From assembly GCA_963847665.1 (NCBI GenBank), contig CAWKAO010000007.1:1-64000 (forward strand): DNA of 64,000 bases. Reading direction: 5' to 3'. Positions 46,787 to 56,292 of the stretch are shown here, in pieces. Within the stretch, counting starts at the first letter, position 1; every line of letters starts with the position of its first letter. Below the pieces are notes generated by a model. It was not told the DNA's origin and did no database searches. It saw nothing but the letters and a program-made list of their open reading frames with translations. The stretch comes from CAWKAO01 sp963847665 (GTDB taxonomy: Bacteria; Actinomycetota; Humimicrobiia; Humimicrobiales; Humimicrobiaceae). Both the position numbers and the translations under genes were made by a program.

Positions 46787-47058
46787 GTTTGCTTTACAGT
46801 GATCCTGTTGAGCATTTTTGTAGCTTTTGATTTCTTGTTTGCAGCAGTGTTTTTATGGATAGTATTGATTTTTGCAGCTTTATCAAGTGTCTTATAGTAC
46901 TCTTTTAAGTCTTTTTGAGCTTCTTCAATATTTTTTTCATCGACAGAAGAGGTAAAATTCTTATGTAAAGTCTTTATCTTACTCTTTAGCATCCTGTTCT
47001 TTTCGGCCCTTTTTAGGTTCTGTTTATCTCTTTTTATCTGAGATTTGATATTTGGCAT
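46783..47058 (-). CDS. rpsT: Ribosomal protein S20
   Basis: 91 residues, lysine-rich and helical, starting MPNIKSQIKRDKQNLKRAEKN after a GGAGG on the minus strand (about 47069-47073). Binds 16S rRNA early in assembly. Convergent with holA: the palindrome CTAG at 46783-46786 provides the stop codon for both. Divergent from murJ, with promoters in the 47059-47177 gap. Confidence 0.96.
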   Translation of the reverse strand: MPNIKSQIKRDKQNLKRAEKNRMLKSKIKTLHKNFTSSVDEKNIEEAQKDLKEYYKTLDKAAKINTIHKNTAANKKSKATKMLNRITVKQT

Positions 47059-47177
47059 TTATGTATAACCTCCATATTAACTTCATTTTCAAACGAGGAG
47101 TCATTTTATCACCTTTTTTAAAAAATACAAATATTTATTATAATTAGTAAAATTATAATGATATAATACCGTGCATT

Positions 47178-48785
47178 ATGCAGGATGTTAACCAGGATTA
47201 TTTACTTTCCAGAAAAAGGATTTTTAACGCAACAGTAATCGTTATCCTAGCAATACTACTTTCCAAAATCTCAGGTCTTGTAAGGGACCAGATAATGGCT
47301 GGATATTTTGGGATAAGCTATGATACAGACGCATACACATGGGCATTTTTCATACCAAACCTCTTCAAAATACTTTTTGCCGAATCTCTTGTTGTTGCGG
47401 CATTCATCCCGGTTTATTCAGTGTTTTTAAGGGAGAAAAAGAGCCAGGAGCAAAAAATATTTTTAAACTCTATTACAAATATTATGATAATCTTTTTTAT
47501 ATTGCTTTCTATTTTACTTTTTATACTATCGCCGCAGATAGGCATGATGCTTTCAAGGATCGCAAATAATGGACTGGATATAGTTAAGTTTACATCCATG
47601 AGCAGGATAGTGTCCTTCTCAGTCCTGATGCTGAGCATGTCAGGCCTGACAGCAGGGATCCTGAATTCACATAATGTTTTTGCTATCCCTGCTTTTGCCC
47701 CATTCATATTAAATATAATGATAATCGTATTTGTTATCTTCCTTAATAATAGATACGGGATAATAAGCATGGCAATAGGCACAATGGTGGGTGCAGTACT
47801 CCATTTAATGATACAATTGCCGCAACTCAGGGTCACAGGAGTAAGGTATAAGTTTAAGATAGATTTTAAGAGTAGCGCCGTTAAGGAGATCTTCGCATTG
47901 ATGGTACCCATACTCTTAAGCCTTGGAGCAGTGCAGCTTAATAACAGTGTCGATAAATTTTTTGCATTAAATCTTGGCGCAGGAAATACCACTGCACTTG
48001 ATATTTCCTGGAGAGTGACAAACCTGCCTCTGGGGGTTTTTTCTGTTGCGGTGATAACAGTGTTATATCCCTTGATCTCCAGACAGGCTGCCTCAAATGA
48101 TACCAAAGGCATAAAGGAAAGTTTTTCACTTGGAGTAAGGGAAATAGGATATGTGATGATCCCTGCTTCAACCGGTCTGGCTATTTTAAGCTACCCTATT
48201 ATCAAACTATTGTTTGAGCACAATAATTTTTTGGCACAGGATACAGCAAAAGTATCTTTCATATTGATATTCCACAGTCTGGGATTACTATTCTTTGGAT
48301 TATTAATGGTCCTAAACAGGGTCTATTATGCATTTAAAAATGTCAGGACCCCGCTAAAAGTCGCACTTTTTTCTATAATAGCAAATGCTATTCTGGACTG
48401 GGTACTTATCAGGTTTATGGACGTATCTGGAGTAGCTCTTTCTACCAGCCTTGTCGCTGTTTTTAATGTTGTGGTACTGGTCATTATTTTAAGGAAAAAA
48501 ATAGGTAATATCGGTGGCAAGCGTATAGCACTTTCCTTTGGCAAGATCTTGATCTCTTCCGCGATCATGGGTGCATCTTTGTTCTTTCTGTGGAAATATC
48601 TTCAGGTATTTGCATATAAAAATCTGTTCTTTCTTATCATAATCGTAATCGGGATAATATTATTTGGAGCAGGTCTCTATATATTTTTAACTTATATTTT
48701 CAGGATGGAAGAGATAAAATTTGTTTTAAACCTATTTAAAAACCTAAAAAAGAGAGGAAGTGTCCCAGGGACCGATAGTCTCTAA
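47178..48785 (+). CDS. murJ: Lipid II flippase MurJ
   Basis: MATE-like transporter moving lipid II across the membrane. 535 residues, about 14 spans. Family strings include KISGLVRDQIMAGYFG near residue 30 and SVDKFFALNLG. Start ATG 47178 with a TATAAT at 47162-47167, which would give a very short leader. The short basic C-terminal tail ends SVPGTDSL. Precedes lepA by 24 bases. Confidence 0.93.
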   Translation: MQDVNQDYLLSRKRIFNATVIVILAILLSKISGLVRDQIMAGYFGISYDTDAYTWAFFIPNLFKILFAESLVVAAFIPVYSVFLREKKSQEQKIFLNSITNIMIIFFILLSILLFILSPQIGMMLSRIANNGLDIVKFTSMSRIVSFSVLMLSMSGLTAGILNSHNVFAIPAFAPFILNIMIIVFVIFLNNRYGIISMAIGTMVGAVLHLMIQLPQLRVTGVRYKFKIDFKSSAVKEIFALMVPILLSLGAVQLNNSVDKFFALNLGAGNTTALDISWRVTNLPLGVFSVAVITVLYPLISRQAASNDTKGIKESFSLGVREIGYVMIPASTGLAILSYPIIKLLFEHNNFLAQDTAKVSFILIFHSLGLLFFGLLMVLNRVYYAFKNVRTPLKVALFSIIANAILDWVLIRFMDVSGVALSTSLVAVFNVVVLVIILRKKIGNIGGKRIALSFGKILISSAIMGASLFFLWKYLQVFAYKNLFFLIIIVIGIILFGAGLYIFLTYIFRMEEIKFVLNLFKNLKKRGSVPGTDSL

Positions 48786-48809
48786 AAATAGCCTGACATT
48801 AAAAAAAGC

Positions 48810-50615
48810 ATGACTGATAAAAGATTAATAAGGAATTTTTCAATAATAGCACATATAGACCACGGGAAGTCTACGCTTGCCGACAGGATACTGGAGTTTA
48901 CCGAGACAATAAGCCCAAGGGAGATGTTTGATCAGTACCTTGACGACATGGACCTTGAAAGAGAGCGTGGGATAACCATCAAAGCTCACGCTGTAAGAGT
49001 TTTATATAACTGTAAAATAGACGGGTTTCAATATATATTCAATCTTATAGATACTCCAGGGCATGTTGATTTTTCATATGAGGTATCAAGAAGTCTGGCT
49101 GCCTGCGAGGGAGCGGTACTGGTGGTGGATGCTACCCAGGGTATACAGGCCCAGACTCTTGCAAACGTATATCTTGCTATGACAAATGATCTCGAGATCA
49201 TTCCTGTAATAAATAAAATAGATCTGAAAAGTGCAAGACCGGAAGAAGTCAGGAGCGAACTTGAAAGCGTGATGGGGATTGAGAAAAGCAGGATCCTGGA
49301 TGTAAGCGCCAAGACCGGACAGGGTGTTGAGGAAATACTGGAGAGGATAGTCGTTGATGTTCCGGCACCCGGGGGCAGCGCGCAGGAACCGCTGCAGGCG
49401 CTGATATTTGATTCTGAATATAATTCTTACAGGGGAATAGTAGTTTTTATTAGAGTAGTAAATGGTTCGATAGAAGCAGGGATGAAGATAAGATTTATGG
49501 CAGAGGACAGCACCACTATAATAGAAGAAGTCGGGATACTAAATCCAAAGATGATAAAAAAGGATAGTCTTACAGCAGGAGAAGTGGGTTACATAATCAC
49601 CGGGATCAAAGAGATCGGGAATGTTTCTGTAGGAGATACAATAACAGAATTAAAAAATCCAGCAGGGTCCTTGCTTCCGGGTCATAAAAAACCGAAACCA
49701 ATGGTCTATTGCGGACTTTTTCCTGTAGAAGGTGTCCACTATGAAGAATTGAGGGATGCTCTCGGAAAATTGATCTTAAACGATTCTTCACTGGACTATG
49801 CCCCTGAAATATCAAATGCACTCGGGTTCGGGTTCAGGTGCGGTTTTTTAGGGTTGCTGCATATGGATATTGTCAAAGAAAGACTGGAACGGGAATATGG
49901 ACTTAGCCTTATAACGACTGCCCCCAATGTAGCTTTTAAGATCTTCTTATATGATGGAACGGAAATGGAGGTAAAAAAACCCTCTGACTTTCCACCCGAG
50001 GAAAAGATAAAAGAAATACATGAACCTTTTGTGACCGCCACTATAATAAGCCCCAAGGATTATATAGGCGATATAATGAGCCTTGCGAATGGAAAACGTG
50101 GAGAATTTGTAGATATGCAGTATATTTCTGTTGAAAGAGTCGAGATAAAATATTTCCTGCCCTTATCAGAAGTCATAGTTGACTTTTTTAATCTTTTAAA
50201 ATCTGTCAGCGCCGGTTTTGCATCGCTTGATTATGAGTTTTATGGATTTAAGCTTTCAGAACTTGTCAAGCTTGATATTCTTGTAGCCGGAAATCAGGTC
50301 GATGAACTATCGACAGTAGTGCATAAAGAAAAAGCATACGCAATAGGTAGAGAGATGGTAACAAAGCTCAGAAAACTTATCTCAAGGGAGAATTTTGAAA
50401 TAGCAATACAGGCAGCAATAGGTAAAAGAGTGATCGCAAAGGAAAGGATAGCCCCATACAGGAAGGACGTGACATCGGGGCTTTATGGAGGAGATATCTC
50501 CAGGAAGAGAAAAGTGCTGGAAAAACAGAAAAAAGGCAAAAAGAAGATGAAGCAGATCGGCAAGATTTCCATCCCAAGCGAAGCCTTTATGAGTTTCTAC
50601 AAGATAGAAACTTAA
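48810..50615 (+). CDS. lepA: Elongation factor 4 (LepA)
   Basis: Ribosome-associated GTPase. 601 residues: G domain with AHIDHGKSTLADRILE, DTPGHVDF and NKIDL; the LepA-specific C-terminal domain (YRKDVTSGLYGGDISRKRK, then KQKKGKKKMKQIG) is intact. Start ATG 48810. Confidence 0.97.
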   Translation: MTDKRLIRNFSIIAHIDHGKSTLADRILEFTETISPREMFDQYLDDMDLERERGITIKAHAVRVLYNCKIDGFQYIFNLIDTPGHVDFSYEVSRSLAACEGAVLVVDATQGIQAQTLANVYLAMTNDLEIIPVINKIDLKSARPEEVRSELESVMGIEKSRILDVSAKTGQGVEEILERIVVDVPAPGGSAQEPLQALIFDSEYNSYRGIVVFIRVVNGSIEAGMKIRFMAEDSTTIIEEVGILNPKMIKKDSLTAGEVGYIITGIKEIGNVSVGDTITELKNPAGSLLPGHKKPKPMVYCGLFPVEGVHYEELRDALGKLILNDSSLDYAPEISNALGFGFRCGFLGLLHMDIVKERLEREYGLSLITTAPNVAFKIFLYDGTEMEVKKPSDFPPEEKIKEIHEPFVTATIISPKDYIGDIMSLANGKRGEFVDMQYISVERVEIKYFLPLSEVIVDFFNLLKSVSAGFASLDYEFYGFKLSELVKLDILVAGNQVDELSTVVHKEKAYAIGREMVTKLRKLISRENFEIAIQAAIGKRVIAKERIAPYRKDVTSGLYGGDISRKRKVLEKQKKGKKKMKQIGKISIPSEAFMSFYKIET

Positions 50616-50761
50616 CATTATATTATTGTAACAGGCATATAATTCATATATAATTCTAAATTATTATCAGGCCTCAATGTTACCTGAAATAGCATTAAGG
50701 CATGATAATCTTTTAAGCTTCAAGGAAGACTAATATTTACTAGGACCCAAGGAGGAGTATC

Positions 50762-52459
50762 ATGAAAAGCGACATTGAGATCGCTCAGGCCGCCAGTATA
50801 AAACCCATAAAAGAAGTAGCGCAGGACTACGGGATCGATGAAAAGTATCTTGAACTTTACGGTAATTACAAGGCAAAGATCCAGCTTGAGATACTGGATG
50901 ACCTTAAGGGCAGACCCAATGGCAAGTACATAGATGTGACTGCTATTACACCCACACCTCTTGGAGAAGGTAAGACTGTAACTACCATAGGATTGAGTCA
51001 GGCACTTAATAAGATCGGCAAGAAGACCATAACCTGCATAAGGCAACCTTCCCTCGGTCCTGTATTTGGAATAAAAGGAGGAGCTGCAGGAGGAGGGTAC
51101 TCGCAGGTAATACCTATGGAAGATTTTAATCTCCACCTTACTGGGGATATTCATGCAGTCGGTATGGCGCATAATCTTCTGGCAGCTTTCCTGGATACTC
51201 ATCTTATGAAAGGCAATGATCTTGATATAGATCCCTTCAGTATTTCCTGGAACAGGGTCATAGATATAAGTGATAGAGTCCTTAGGAATATTATAGTAGG
51301 CCTGGGAGGTGCGCAGAACGGGCTCCCGAGGGAGACCGGGTTCGACATAACTGTAGCTTCTGAAGCTATGGCCATTCTTGCTCTTACTACCAGCCTTAGG
51401 GACCTGAGGGAAAGGCTGGGCAGGATAGTAATCGGTACCAGCCGGAGTGGAAAAGCTGTTACAGCCGAAGACCTCAAGTGTGCAGGAGCAATGACGGTCC
51501 TTATGAAAGATGCAATAAAACCAAACATACTCCAGACTCTTGAGCACGGCGCATGTTTTGTGCATGCCGGCCCGTTTGCTAATATAGCACACGGAAACAG
51601 TTCGATAATCGCGGACCAGATAGCCATAAAACTTGCTGACTATGTCGTAACTGAGAGTGGTTTCGGAGCTGATATGGGTGCAGAAAAATTTATGAATATA
51701 AAATGCAGATACAGCGGACTTAAACCTGATGCAGTTGTCATAGTCTGCACCGTACGTGCACTGAAGATGCATGGTGGAGGTTTCGTTTTCATTCCAGGAC
51801 AGGCTGTCGATAAGGAAGCTATGGACAGACCTAATGTGGAAGCAGTAATAAAAGGCTGTGGAAACCTTGAAAAGATGATAGAGAACATGAAGCTTTTTGG
51901 ACTTCCTGTAGTAGTTGCTATAAATGCATTTGATGCAGACTCTTCTGAAGAAGTAGAAGCCATAAGATCCCGTGCAATAGCTGCTGGTGCAGTGGATGCT
52001 GTTGTCTCTAAGGTCTGGCTGAAAGGTGGAGAAGGTGGAGAAGAGCTGGCAAAAGCTGTTGTAAAAGCAGCAGAAACACCTTCCAAGTTTGAATTCCTGT
52101 ACCCGCTTGAATGGCCCATAAAAAAGAAGATAGAGACGATCGCTACAAAAATATATGGTGCTGATGGTGTAGATTATCTGCCGCTTGCAGAAAGCAGGAT
52201 AGACCTGTTTACAAAACAGGGTTTTGACAAATTACCGATCTGTATGGCAAAGACGCACCTATCTCTGTCCCATGACCCAAATCTCAAGGGCAGGCCGACA
52301 GGATTCAGGGTTCCTATTAGGGATATAAGGGCATCTGTAGGAGCAGGTTTTCTCTATCCACTGCTTGGTGAGATGCGGACGATGCCCGGGCTGCCAAAAG
52401 TACCGGCTGGGAACAAGGTCGATATCGATGAAAATGGCAAAATAGTCGGTCTCTTTTAA
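50762..52459 (+). CDS. fhs: Formate-tetrahydrofolate ligase
   Basis: ATP-dependent formation of 10-formyl-THF from formate, the entry step of the methyl branch of the acetyl-CoA pathway and a source of one-carbon units. 565 residues. The ATP loop is TPTPLGEGKTVTTIGL near residue 65; KGGAAGGGYSQVIPMED is another hallmark. ATG 50762 follows AAGGAGGAG at 50750. Fhs and folD adjacent suggest a working one-carbon module; the rest of the Wood-Ljungdahl pathway is not in view. Confidence 0.97.
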   Translation: MKSDIEIAQAASIKPIKEVAQDYGIDEKYLELYGNYKAKIQLEILDDLKGRPNGKYIDVTAITPTPLGEGKTVTTIGLSQALNKIGKKTITCIRQPSLGPVFGIKGGAAGGGYSQVIPMEDFNLHLTGDIHAVGMAHNLLAAFLDTHLMKGNDLDIDPFSISWNRVIDISDRVLRNIIVGLGGAQNGLPRETGFDITVASEAMAILALTTSLRDLRERLGRIVIGTSRSGKAVTAEDLKCAGAMTVLMKDAIKPNILQTLEHGACFVHAGPFANIAHGNSSIIADQIAIKLADYVVTESGFGADMGAEKFMNIKCRYSGLKPDAVVIVCTVRALKMHGGGFVFIPGQAVDKEAMDRPNVEAVIKGCGNLEKMIENMKLFGLPVVVAINAFDADSSEEVEAIRSRAIAAGAVDAVVSKVWLKGGEGGEELAKAVVKAAETPSKFEFLYPLEWPIKKKIETIATKIYGADGVDYLPLAESRIDLFTKQGFDKLPICMAKTHLSLSHDPNLKGRPTGFRVPIRDIRASVGAGFLYPLLGEMRTMPGLPKVPAGNKVDIDENGKIVGLF

Positions 52460-52582
52460 ATCCGGAGTATTTTGGCAGGGATGTTCTTGTTCTTATCATC
52501 TCCGTGCAGACAGTTGTCCTTATATGGAGACAGTAGTTAAAACGAAAATATAAAATTTAAAATAAAAACACAGGGGTGGAAA

Positions 52583-53497
52583 ATGGCACAATTGATAAAT
52601 GGAAGCAAGATATCTTCCGACATAAAAAATGAGATAAAACAGGAAGTGGCTGAACTTGAAAGGACAAAGGGAATAAAACCCGGTCTTGCCGTAATACTGG
52701 TAGGGGAAAACCCTGCTTCTAAGGTCTATGTAGGCAGCAAACAAAAAGGCTGTGACGAAGTCGGATTTGCATCTGAAACTATAAAGATGCCGGACACAGT
52801 TTCCACAAAAGACGTACTTGAGCAGATCGATTTATTAAACAATAGAGATGATATACATGGGATACTCGTACAGCTTCCACTGCCCCAGCAGGTCGATAAA
52901 AACAAGGTGCTTGAAGCGATCCTCCCTGAAAAAGATGTCGACGGCTTTCATCCTGTAAATATGGGAAGGCTAGTCGCCCAGGAGGAATGTCTTGTGCCGG
53001 CTACACCGTCCGGAATAATCGAAATGCTCAAACGTGAAAATATAACAATAAAGGGCGCCAATGCTACAATGGTGGGCCACAGTGAAATAGTAGGAAAACC
53101 CTGCACTCTCTTATTGTTAAACGAATGGGCCACAGTGACAATATGCCATATTGAGACAAGAGACCTGAAAATGCATACTCTAAATGCTGATATCTTGATA
53201 GTTGCAACGGGTGTTCCATACCTTATCAAAGGTGATATGGTCAAAGAAGGTTCAGTTGTAATAGATGTCGGTATAAACAGGATAACAAAAGAAAAAGCCA
53301 ATCCTGAACTTCTTGAATGGAGAAAACAGGATTTTGATACCAAGGGCGCTACTCTCATAGGGGACGTCGATTTTCTAAAAGTCGAACCAAAAGTATCTCA
53401 CATAACTCCTGTACCAGGTGGCGTAGGCCCTATGACAATTGCGATGCTCCTGAGCAATACATTAAAAGCAGCAAAAAAGATGGCCGGATTAAAATAA
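52583..53497 (+). CDS. folD: Methylenetetrahydrofolate dehydrogenase / cyclohydrolase
   Basis: Bifunctional cytoplasmic enzyme converting methylene-THF and formyl-THF. 304 residues. The YVGSKQKGCDEVG region has the catalytic Tyr and Lys; the nucleotide motif is GHSEIVGKP, where most family members have GRSxxVGKP, and CHIETRDL follows where CHSxT is usual. The C-terminal PVPGGVGPMTIAMLL is standard. About 120 bases after fhs. The Arg-to-His change may affect cofactor choice (NADP preference is linked to this loop). Confidence 0.95.
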   Translation: MAQLINGSKISSDIKNEIKQEVAELERTKGIKPGLAVILVGENPASKVYVGSKQKGCDEVGFASETIKMPDTVSTKDVLEQIDLLNNRDDIHGILVQLPLPQQVDKNKVLEAILPEKDVDGFHPVNMGRLVAQEECLVPATPSGIIEMLKRENITIKGANATMVGHSEIVGKPCTLLLLNEWATVTICHIETRDLKMHTLNADILIVATGVPYLIKGDMVKEGSVVIDVGINRITKEKANPELLEWRKQDFDTKGATLIGDVDFLKVEPKVSHITPVPGGVGPMTIAMLLSNTLKAAKKMAGLK

Positions 53498-53540
53498 TCC
53501 TGTGATTTAATTAATATTCTAAAATTAGTATAATAATAAT

Positions 53541-53846
53541 ATGTTTTATGCAAAAGTAATCGGTAATGTCGTGGCTACAATGAAATATAAGGGCCTTCTT
53601 GGGAAAAAACTCCAGATAATCCAGCCGGTCAATTTGAGCAGTGGCAAAAACACAGGCAATCCTATTATTGCTGTGGACACCACAGATGCAGGTGTCGGTG
53701 ATTTTATAGGATATGAAGACGGCATGGAGGCAACATGGCCCTTTGAAGGGGATGACGTTCCCTCTGATGCGACAATAGTCTCGATCATAGAGCAGGTAAA
53801 TATATATAATAATCAGGAAAAAAAGTCTGGAGTGGCAGATAAATGA
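53541..53846 (+). CDS. EutN/CcmL-family microcompartment vertex protein (first copy)
   Basis: 101 residues. YAKVIGNVVATMKYKGLLGK, then QIIQPVN, is the EutN/CcmL beginning; these proteins form pentamers that cap the corners of bacterial microcompartments. A loop with GYEDGMEATWPFEG is longer than in the second copy and carries a tryptophan. It starts 43 bases after folD; a TATAAT (53529-53534) lies just upstream with no ribosome binding site, so it may have a promoter and almost no leader. The stop overlaps the next gene (ATGA). Confidence 0.85.
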   Translation: MFYAKVIGNVVATMKYKGLLGKKLQIIQPVNLSSGKNTGNPIIAVDTTDAGVGDFIGYEDGMEATWPFEGDDVPSDATIVSIIEQVNIYNNQEKKSGVADK

Positions 53847-54112
53847 TCTTAGGTCAGGTGGTCGGTTCAGTAGTATCAACTCAGAAAGACAAGGCTCTTA
53901 TCGGAAAGAAACTTATGATAGTAAAAGCAATAGACCTTGAAGGTAATCTATTGGAAAGCTTTCTTGTTGCTGCAGATCTTGTGGGTGTCGGTGTCGGGGA
54001 AAAGGTCCTGGTTGTAAGTGGAAGTTCCGCAAGGCAGACTGATGAGACAAGGGAAAGGGCCATTGATTCTGTCATAGTCGCTAAAGTCGATAGTTATAGC
54101 TATGAAAAATAG
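53843..54112 (+). CDS. EutN/CcmL-family microcompartment vertex protein (second copy)
   Basis: 89 residues, with LGQVVGSVVSTQKDKALIGKK and the conserved DLVGVGVGEKVLVVSGSSAR, closer to typical EutN/CcmL. It is not a recent copy of the preceding gene: the two share only the family pattern. No BMC-H or BMC-T shell gene, and no signature enzyme, is within the window. The pair could serve a shell encoded elsewhere, or have another use as small pentamers. Ends the fhs-folD gene group. Confidence 0.88.
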   Translation: MILGQVVGSVVSTQKDKALIGKKLMIVKAIDLEGNLLESFLVAADLVGVGVGEKVLVVSGSSARQTDETRERAIDSVIVAKVDSYSYEK

Positions 54113-54504
54113 CATGTATTGAACCTCGATCAAAATCCTTTAAATCCGTATAAGACAACATACATCAAGTATAGCATGCTTGTTTAATCGCCTTAATTTG
54201 TTTTTGAATCCTCTTCGTCTGTTTTACTCATATAACAGCTCAAAATAAAATATTGGATAATAAATATTATTTTATTATTATTAAAATATTTATAATTATA
54301 TAAAATTATATATACAACCAAAAAATAATAAATATATTGACAAAATAAAATATATATATATAATTAAAAAACACAATTAAATATTAAAATAATTATTTTA
54401 TTTTTTTTGCTTTAAGACTGGAGTTTTTAACCTGAAGATATGGTCGATGAAACAGAACATCTATGGTTGTTGAAACTGGGTACTTTATTATTAAGGTGTT
54501 TTAA
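54113..54504. other. Intergenic gap, extremely AT-rich
   Basis: About 390 bases without a gene. 54241-54410 is almost pure A/T with ATATAT and TAATTA tracts and short inverted repeats, richer in A/T than any other part of the chromosome side of the window. It may be curved DNA, an upstream activating or nucleoid-protein region, or a scar. No clear promoter or hairpin terminator was found. Confidence 0.5.
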
Positions 54505-54774
54505 ATGAAAAAGGTTTTCCTAAAATATTTTTTTTTCGGTCTTATTATTCTAATTTTAATTAGTATTGCCAGTCCACTTATGATATTTTGTGATAGTGTT
54601 GACCAGCAGATCAAGGATGGCTCCACTAATCTTCTGGCAGCAACAGGGGGTCTCGAATCAAATTCAAGTAACTTTGATAATGGTATATATACTATTGTAA
54701 TAACTTCCGTTGTGATCATAGGTGTACTGGTATTTGCAATGTGGAAGACCTTCAGAAGCAAAAGGCAATATTAA
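54505..54774 (+). CDS. Small membrane protein of unknown function
   Basis: 89 residues from ATG 54505 (AAGGTG upstream). An N-terminal hydrophobic segment (about 8-28) ending CDS could be a signal or anchor; a hydrophilic middle of about 30 residues with SNSSNFDNG; a second transmembrane helix (about 62-80) and a basic end (KTFRSKRQY). No family recognised. Confidence 0.6.
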   Translation: MKKVFLKYFFFGLIILILISIASPLMIFCDSVDQQIKDGSTNLLAATGGLESNSSNFDNGIYTIVITSVVIIGVLVFAMWKTFRSKRQY

Positions 54775-54955
54775 AAACGCATAGCTTCATATTTTACAAA
54801 CATCCCCATCTTCAAAGCAGCCTCATATTTTTTATCTGTCATTACTTTTTGATTAATATTTCTTCTTGATTTTTAAATTGTTATTGAATAGATGATTAAA
54901 ATTAAATATAATTAGCTCAATTATTTATTATTAATCTACTCGGAAAGGAATAATA

Positions 54956-55237
54956 ATGGTAGACGAAAAGGGTTCTCCAAGTGGACTGGCAAAAGGCTCA
55001 TTGATCTGTGGTATCTGCAGCATTATACCTTTTGCAGGCTGGGCCTCTGGCCTTGCAGCAATAATAATGGGAATAATCGATCTGGTAAAGATCAAAAATG
55101 GTGAATCAGGTGCAGCCGGGAAAAAATTTGATATTACAGGAATTGTTCTTGGTGTAGTATTGCCCTGGATACTGTCTATGGTAATAATACTCAGTGCATG
55201 GGGTCTGGCAGCTGGTCTTGCCTCTTCCATGTATTGA
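54956..55237 (+). CDS. Small membrane protein, DUF4190-like
   Basis: 93 residues with two hydrophobic hairpins: LAKGSLICGICSIIPFAGW (residues about 10-45) and a GIVLGVVLPW...WGLAAGL stretch (about 60-90). The GlyCys/Gly-rich pattern resembles small DUF4190-type proteins that are often fused to zinc ribbons. Start ATG 54956 behind GGAAAGGAA. Unknown function. Confidence 0.6.
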   Translation: MVDEKGSPSGLAKGSLICGICSIIPFAGWASGLAAIIMGIIDLVKIKNGESGAAGKKFDITGIVLGVVLPWILSMVIILSAWGLAAGLASSMY

Positions 55238-55300
55238 TTCATATTTTCTGAGTATTAAAAATATTACATATTGAAAGTGATAAAAATTATTCGTTTGTTT

Positions 55301-55332
55301 AAAAAGGGTAAAGGGGTTGTTTACCCTTTTTA
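55301..55332. terminator. Rho-independent terminator
   Basis: AAAAAGGGTAAA at 55301-55312 is a perfect match to TTTACCCTTTTT at 55320-55331 with a seven-base loop and T-rich tail. It lies 65 bases after the small DUF4190-like gene and before tktN, so the two are separate transcripts. It would also work on the minus strand. Confidence 0.85.
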
Positions 55333-55436
55333 ATTTCTTAAAACAGTTGATCTGGTATATAATCAATGAAAATAAGTTCTTCTAACTGCAGACATTTTAT
55401 TTTGAAAACAATCTTGGAAAGATAGAAAGGAATTTC

Positions 55437-56273
55437 ATGGACAAGGAGACAAAAAAAACTTTGGTCGAGGCAGCAAAAAATATCCGTATAGACATCATAG
55501 ATATGCTTTGCCTGTCAGGCTCAGGACATTCAGGGGGCTCCCTTTCCATGGCAGATGTTTTTGCATATCTGTATTTTAGTGGACTTTTAAAACTTGATCC
55601 TAAAAATCCAAAGATGATAGACAGGGACAGGATAGTCCTTTCAAAGGGCCATGCCTGCCCGGTCCTTTATGCGGCACTTGCTGAAAAGGGTTATTTTGAT
55701 AAAAAACATCTTTCGACTTTAAGAAAATTTGGCAGTATCCTCCAGGGTCATCCTGATATGAAAAAAACTCCCGGAGTGGATATCACTACCGGCTCACTTG
55801 GACAGGGTCTTTCATGTGCAGTGGGAATGGCGATAGGGGCAAAACTTGATGGTCTTAAAAGCAGGGTATTTGCAGTCGTTGGCGATGGGGAATGCGACGA
55901 GGGCCAGATCTGGGAGGCAGCTATGGCAGCTGCCCACTTCAAGCTTGATAACCTCACTGTGATACTTGATAAGAACGGACTTCAGATAGACGGCTATACC
56001 AGGGATATAATGAATACTGAATCCCTGGCGGAAAAATGGAGAGCATTTGGCTGGGAAGTTCTGGAAATAGATGGCCACGATATGGAGCAGATAGACAGTG
56101 CAATAAAGCAAGCTTCTAAGATCAATAAAAAGCCTGTTTGTATAATCGCCAACACCTTAAAAGGTAAGGGCGTTTCCTTTATGGAAGACCAGTGTGAGTG
56201 GCATGGTAAAACACCATCTACAGAACAGAGAGAAAAAGCAATATTGGAAATAAGCAGTATAAATCCAAATTAA
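55437..56273 (+). CDS. Transketolase, N-terminal subunit
   Basis: Thiamine-diphosphate-binding half of a split transketolase of the pentose phosphate pathway. 278 residues. GSGHSGGSLSMAD near residue 28 and the TPP motif GDGECDEGQIWEA...DKNGLQIDG near 140-185 are intact. The matching C-terminal half is at 62101, on the same strand but 5.8 kb away with other genes between, whereas these halves are normally adjacent. Start ATG 55437. Confidence 0.92.
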   Translation: MDKETKKTLVEAAKNIRIDIIDMLCLSGSGHSGGSLSMADVFAYLYFSGLLKLDPKNPKMIDRDRIVLSKGHACPVLYAALAEKGYFDKKHLSTLRKFGSILQGHPDMKKTPGVDITTGSLGQGLSCAVGMAIGAKLDGLKSRVFAVVGDGECDEGQIWEAAMAAAHFKLDNLTVILDKNGLQIDGYTRDIMNTESLAEKWRAFGWEVLEIDGHDMEQIDSAIKQASKINKKPVCIIANTLKGKGVSFMEDQCEWHGKTPSTEQREKAILEISSINPN

Positions 56274-56292
56274 CCTACTATTTATATGGGGG

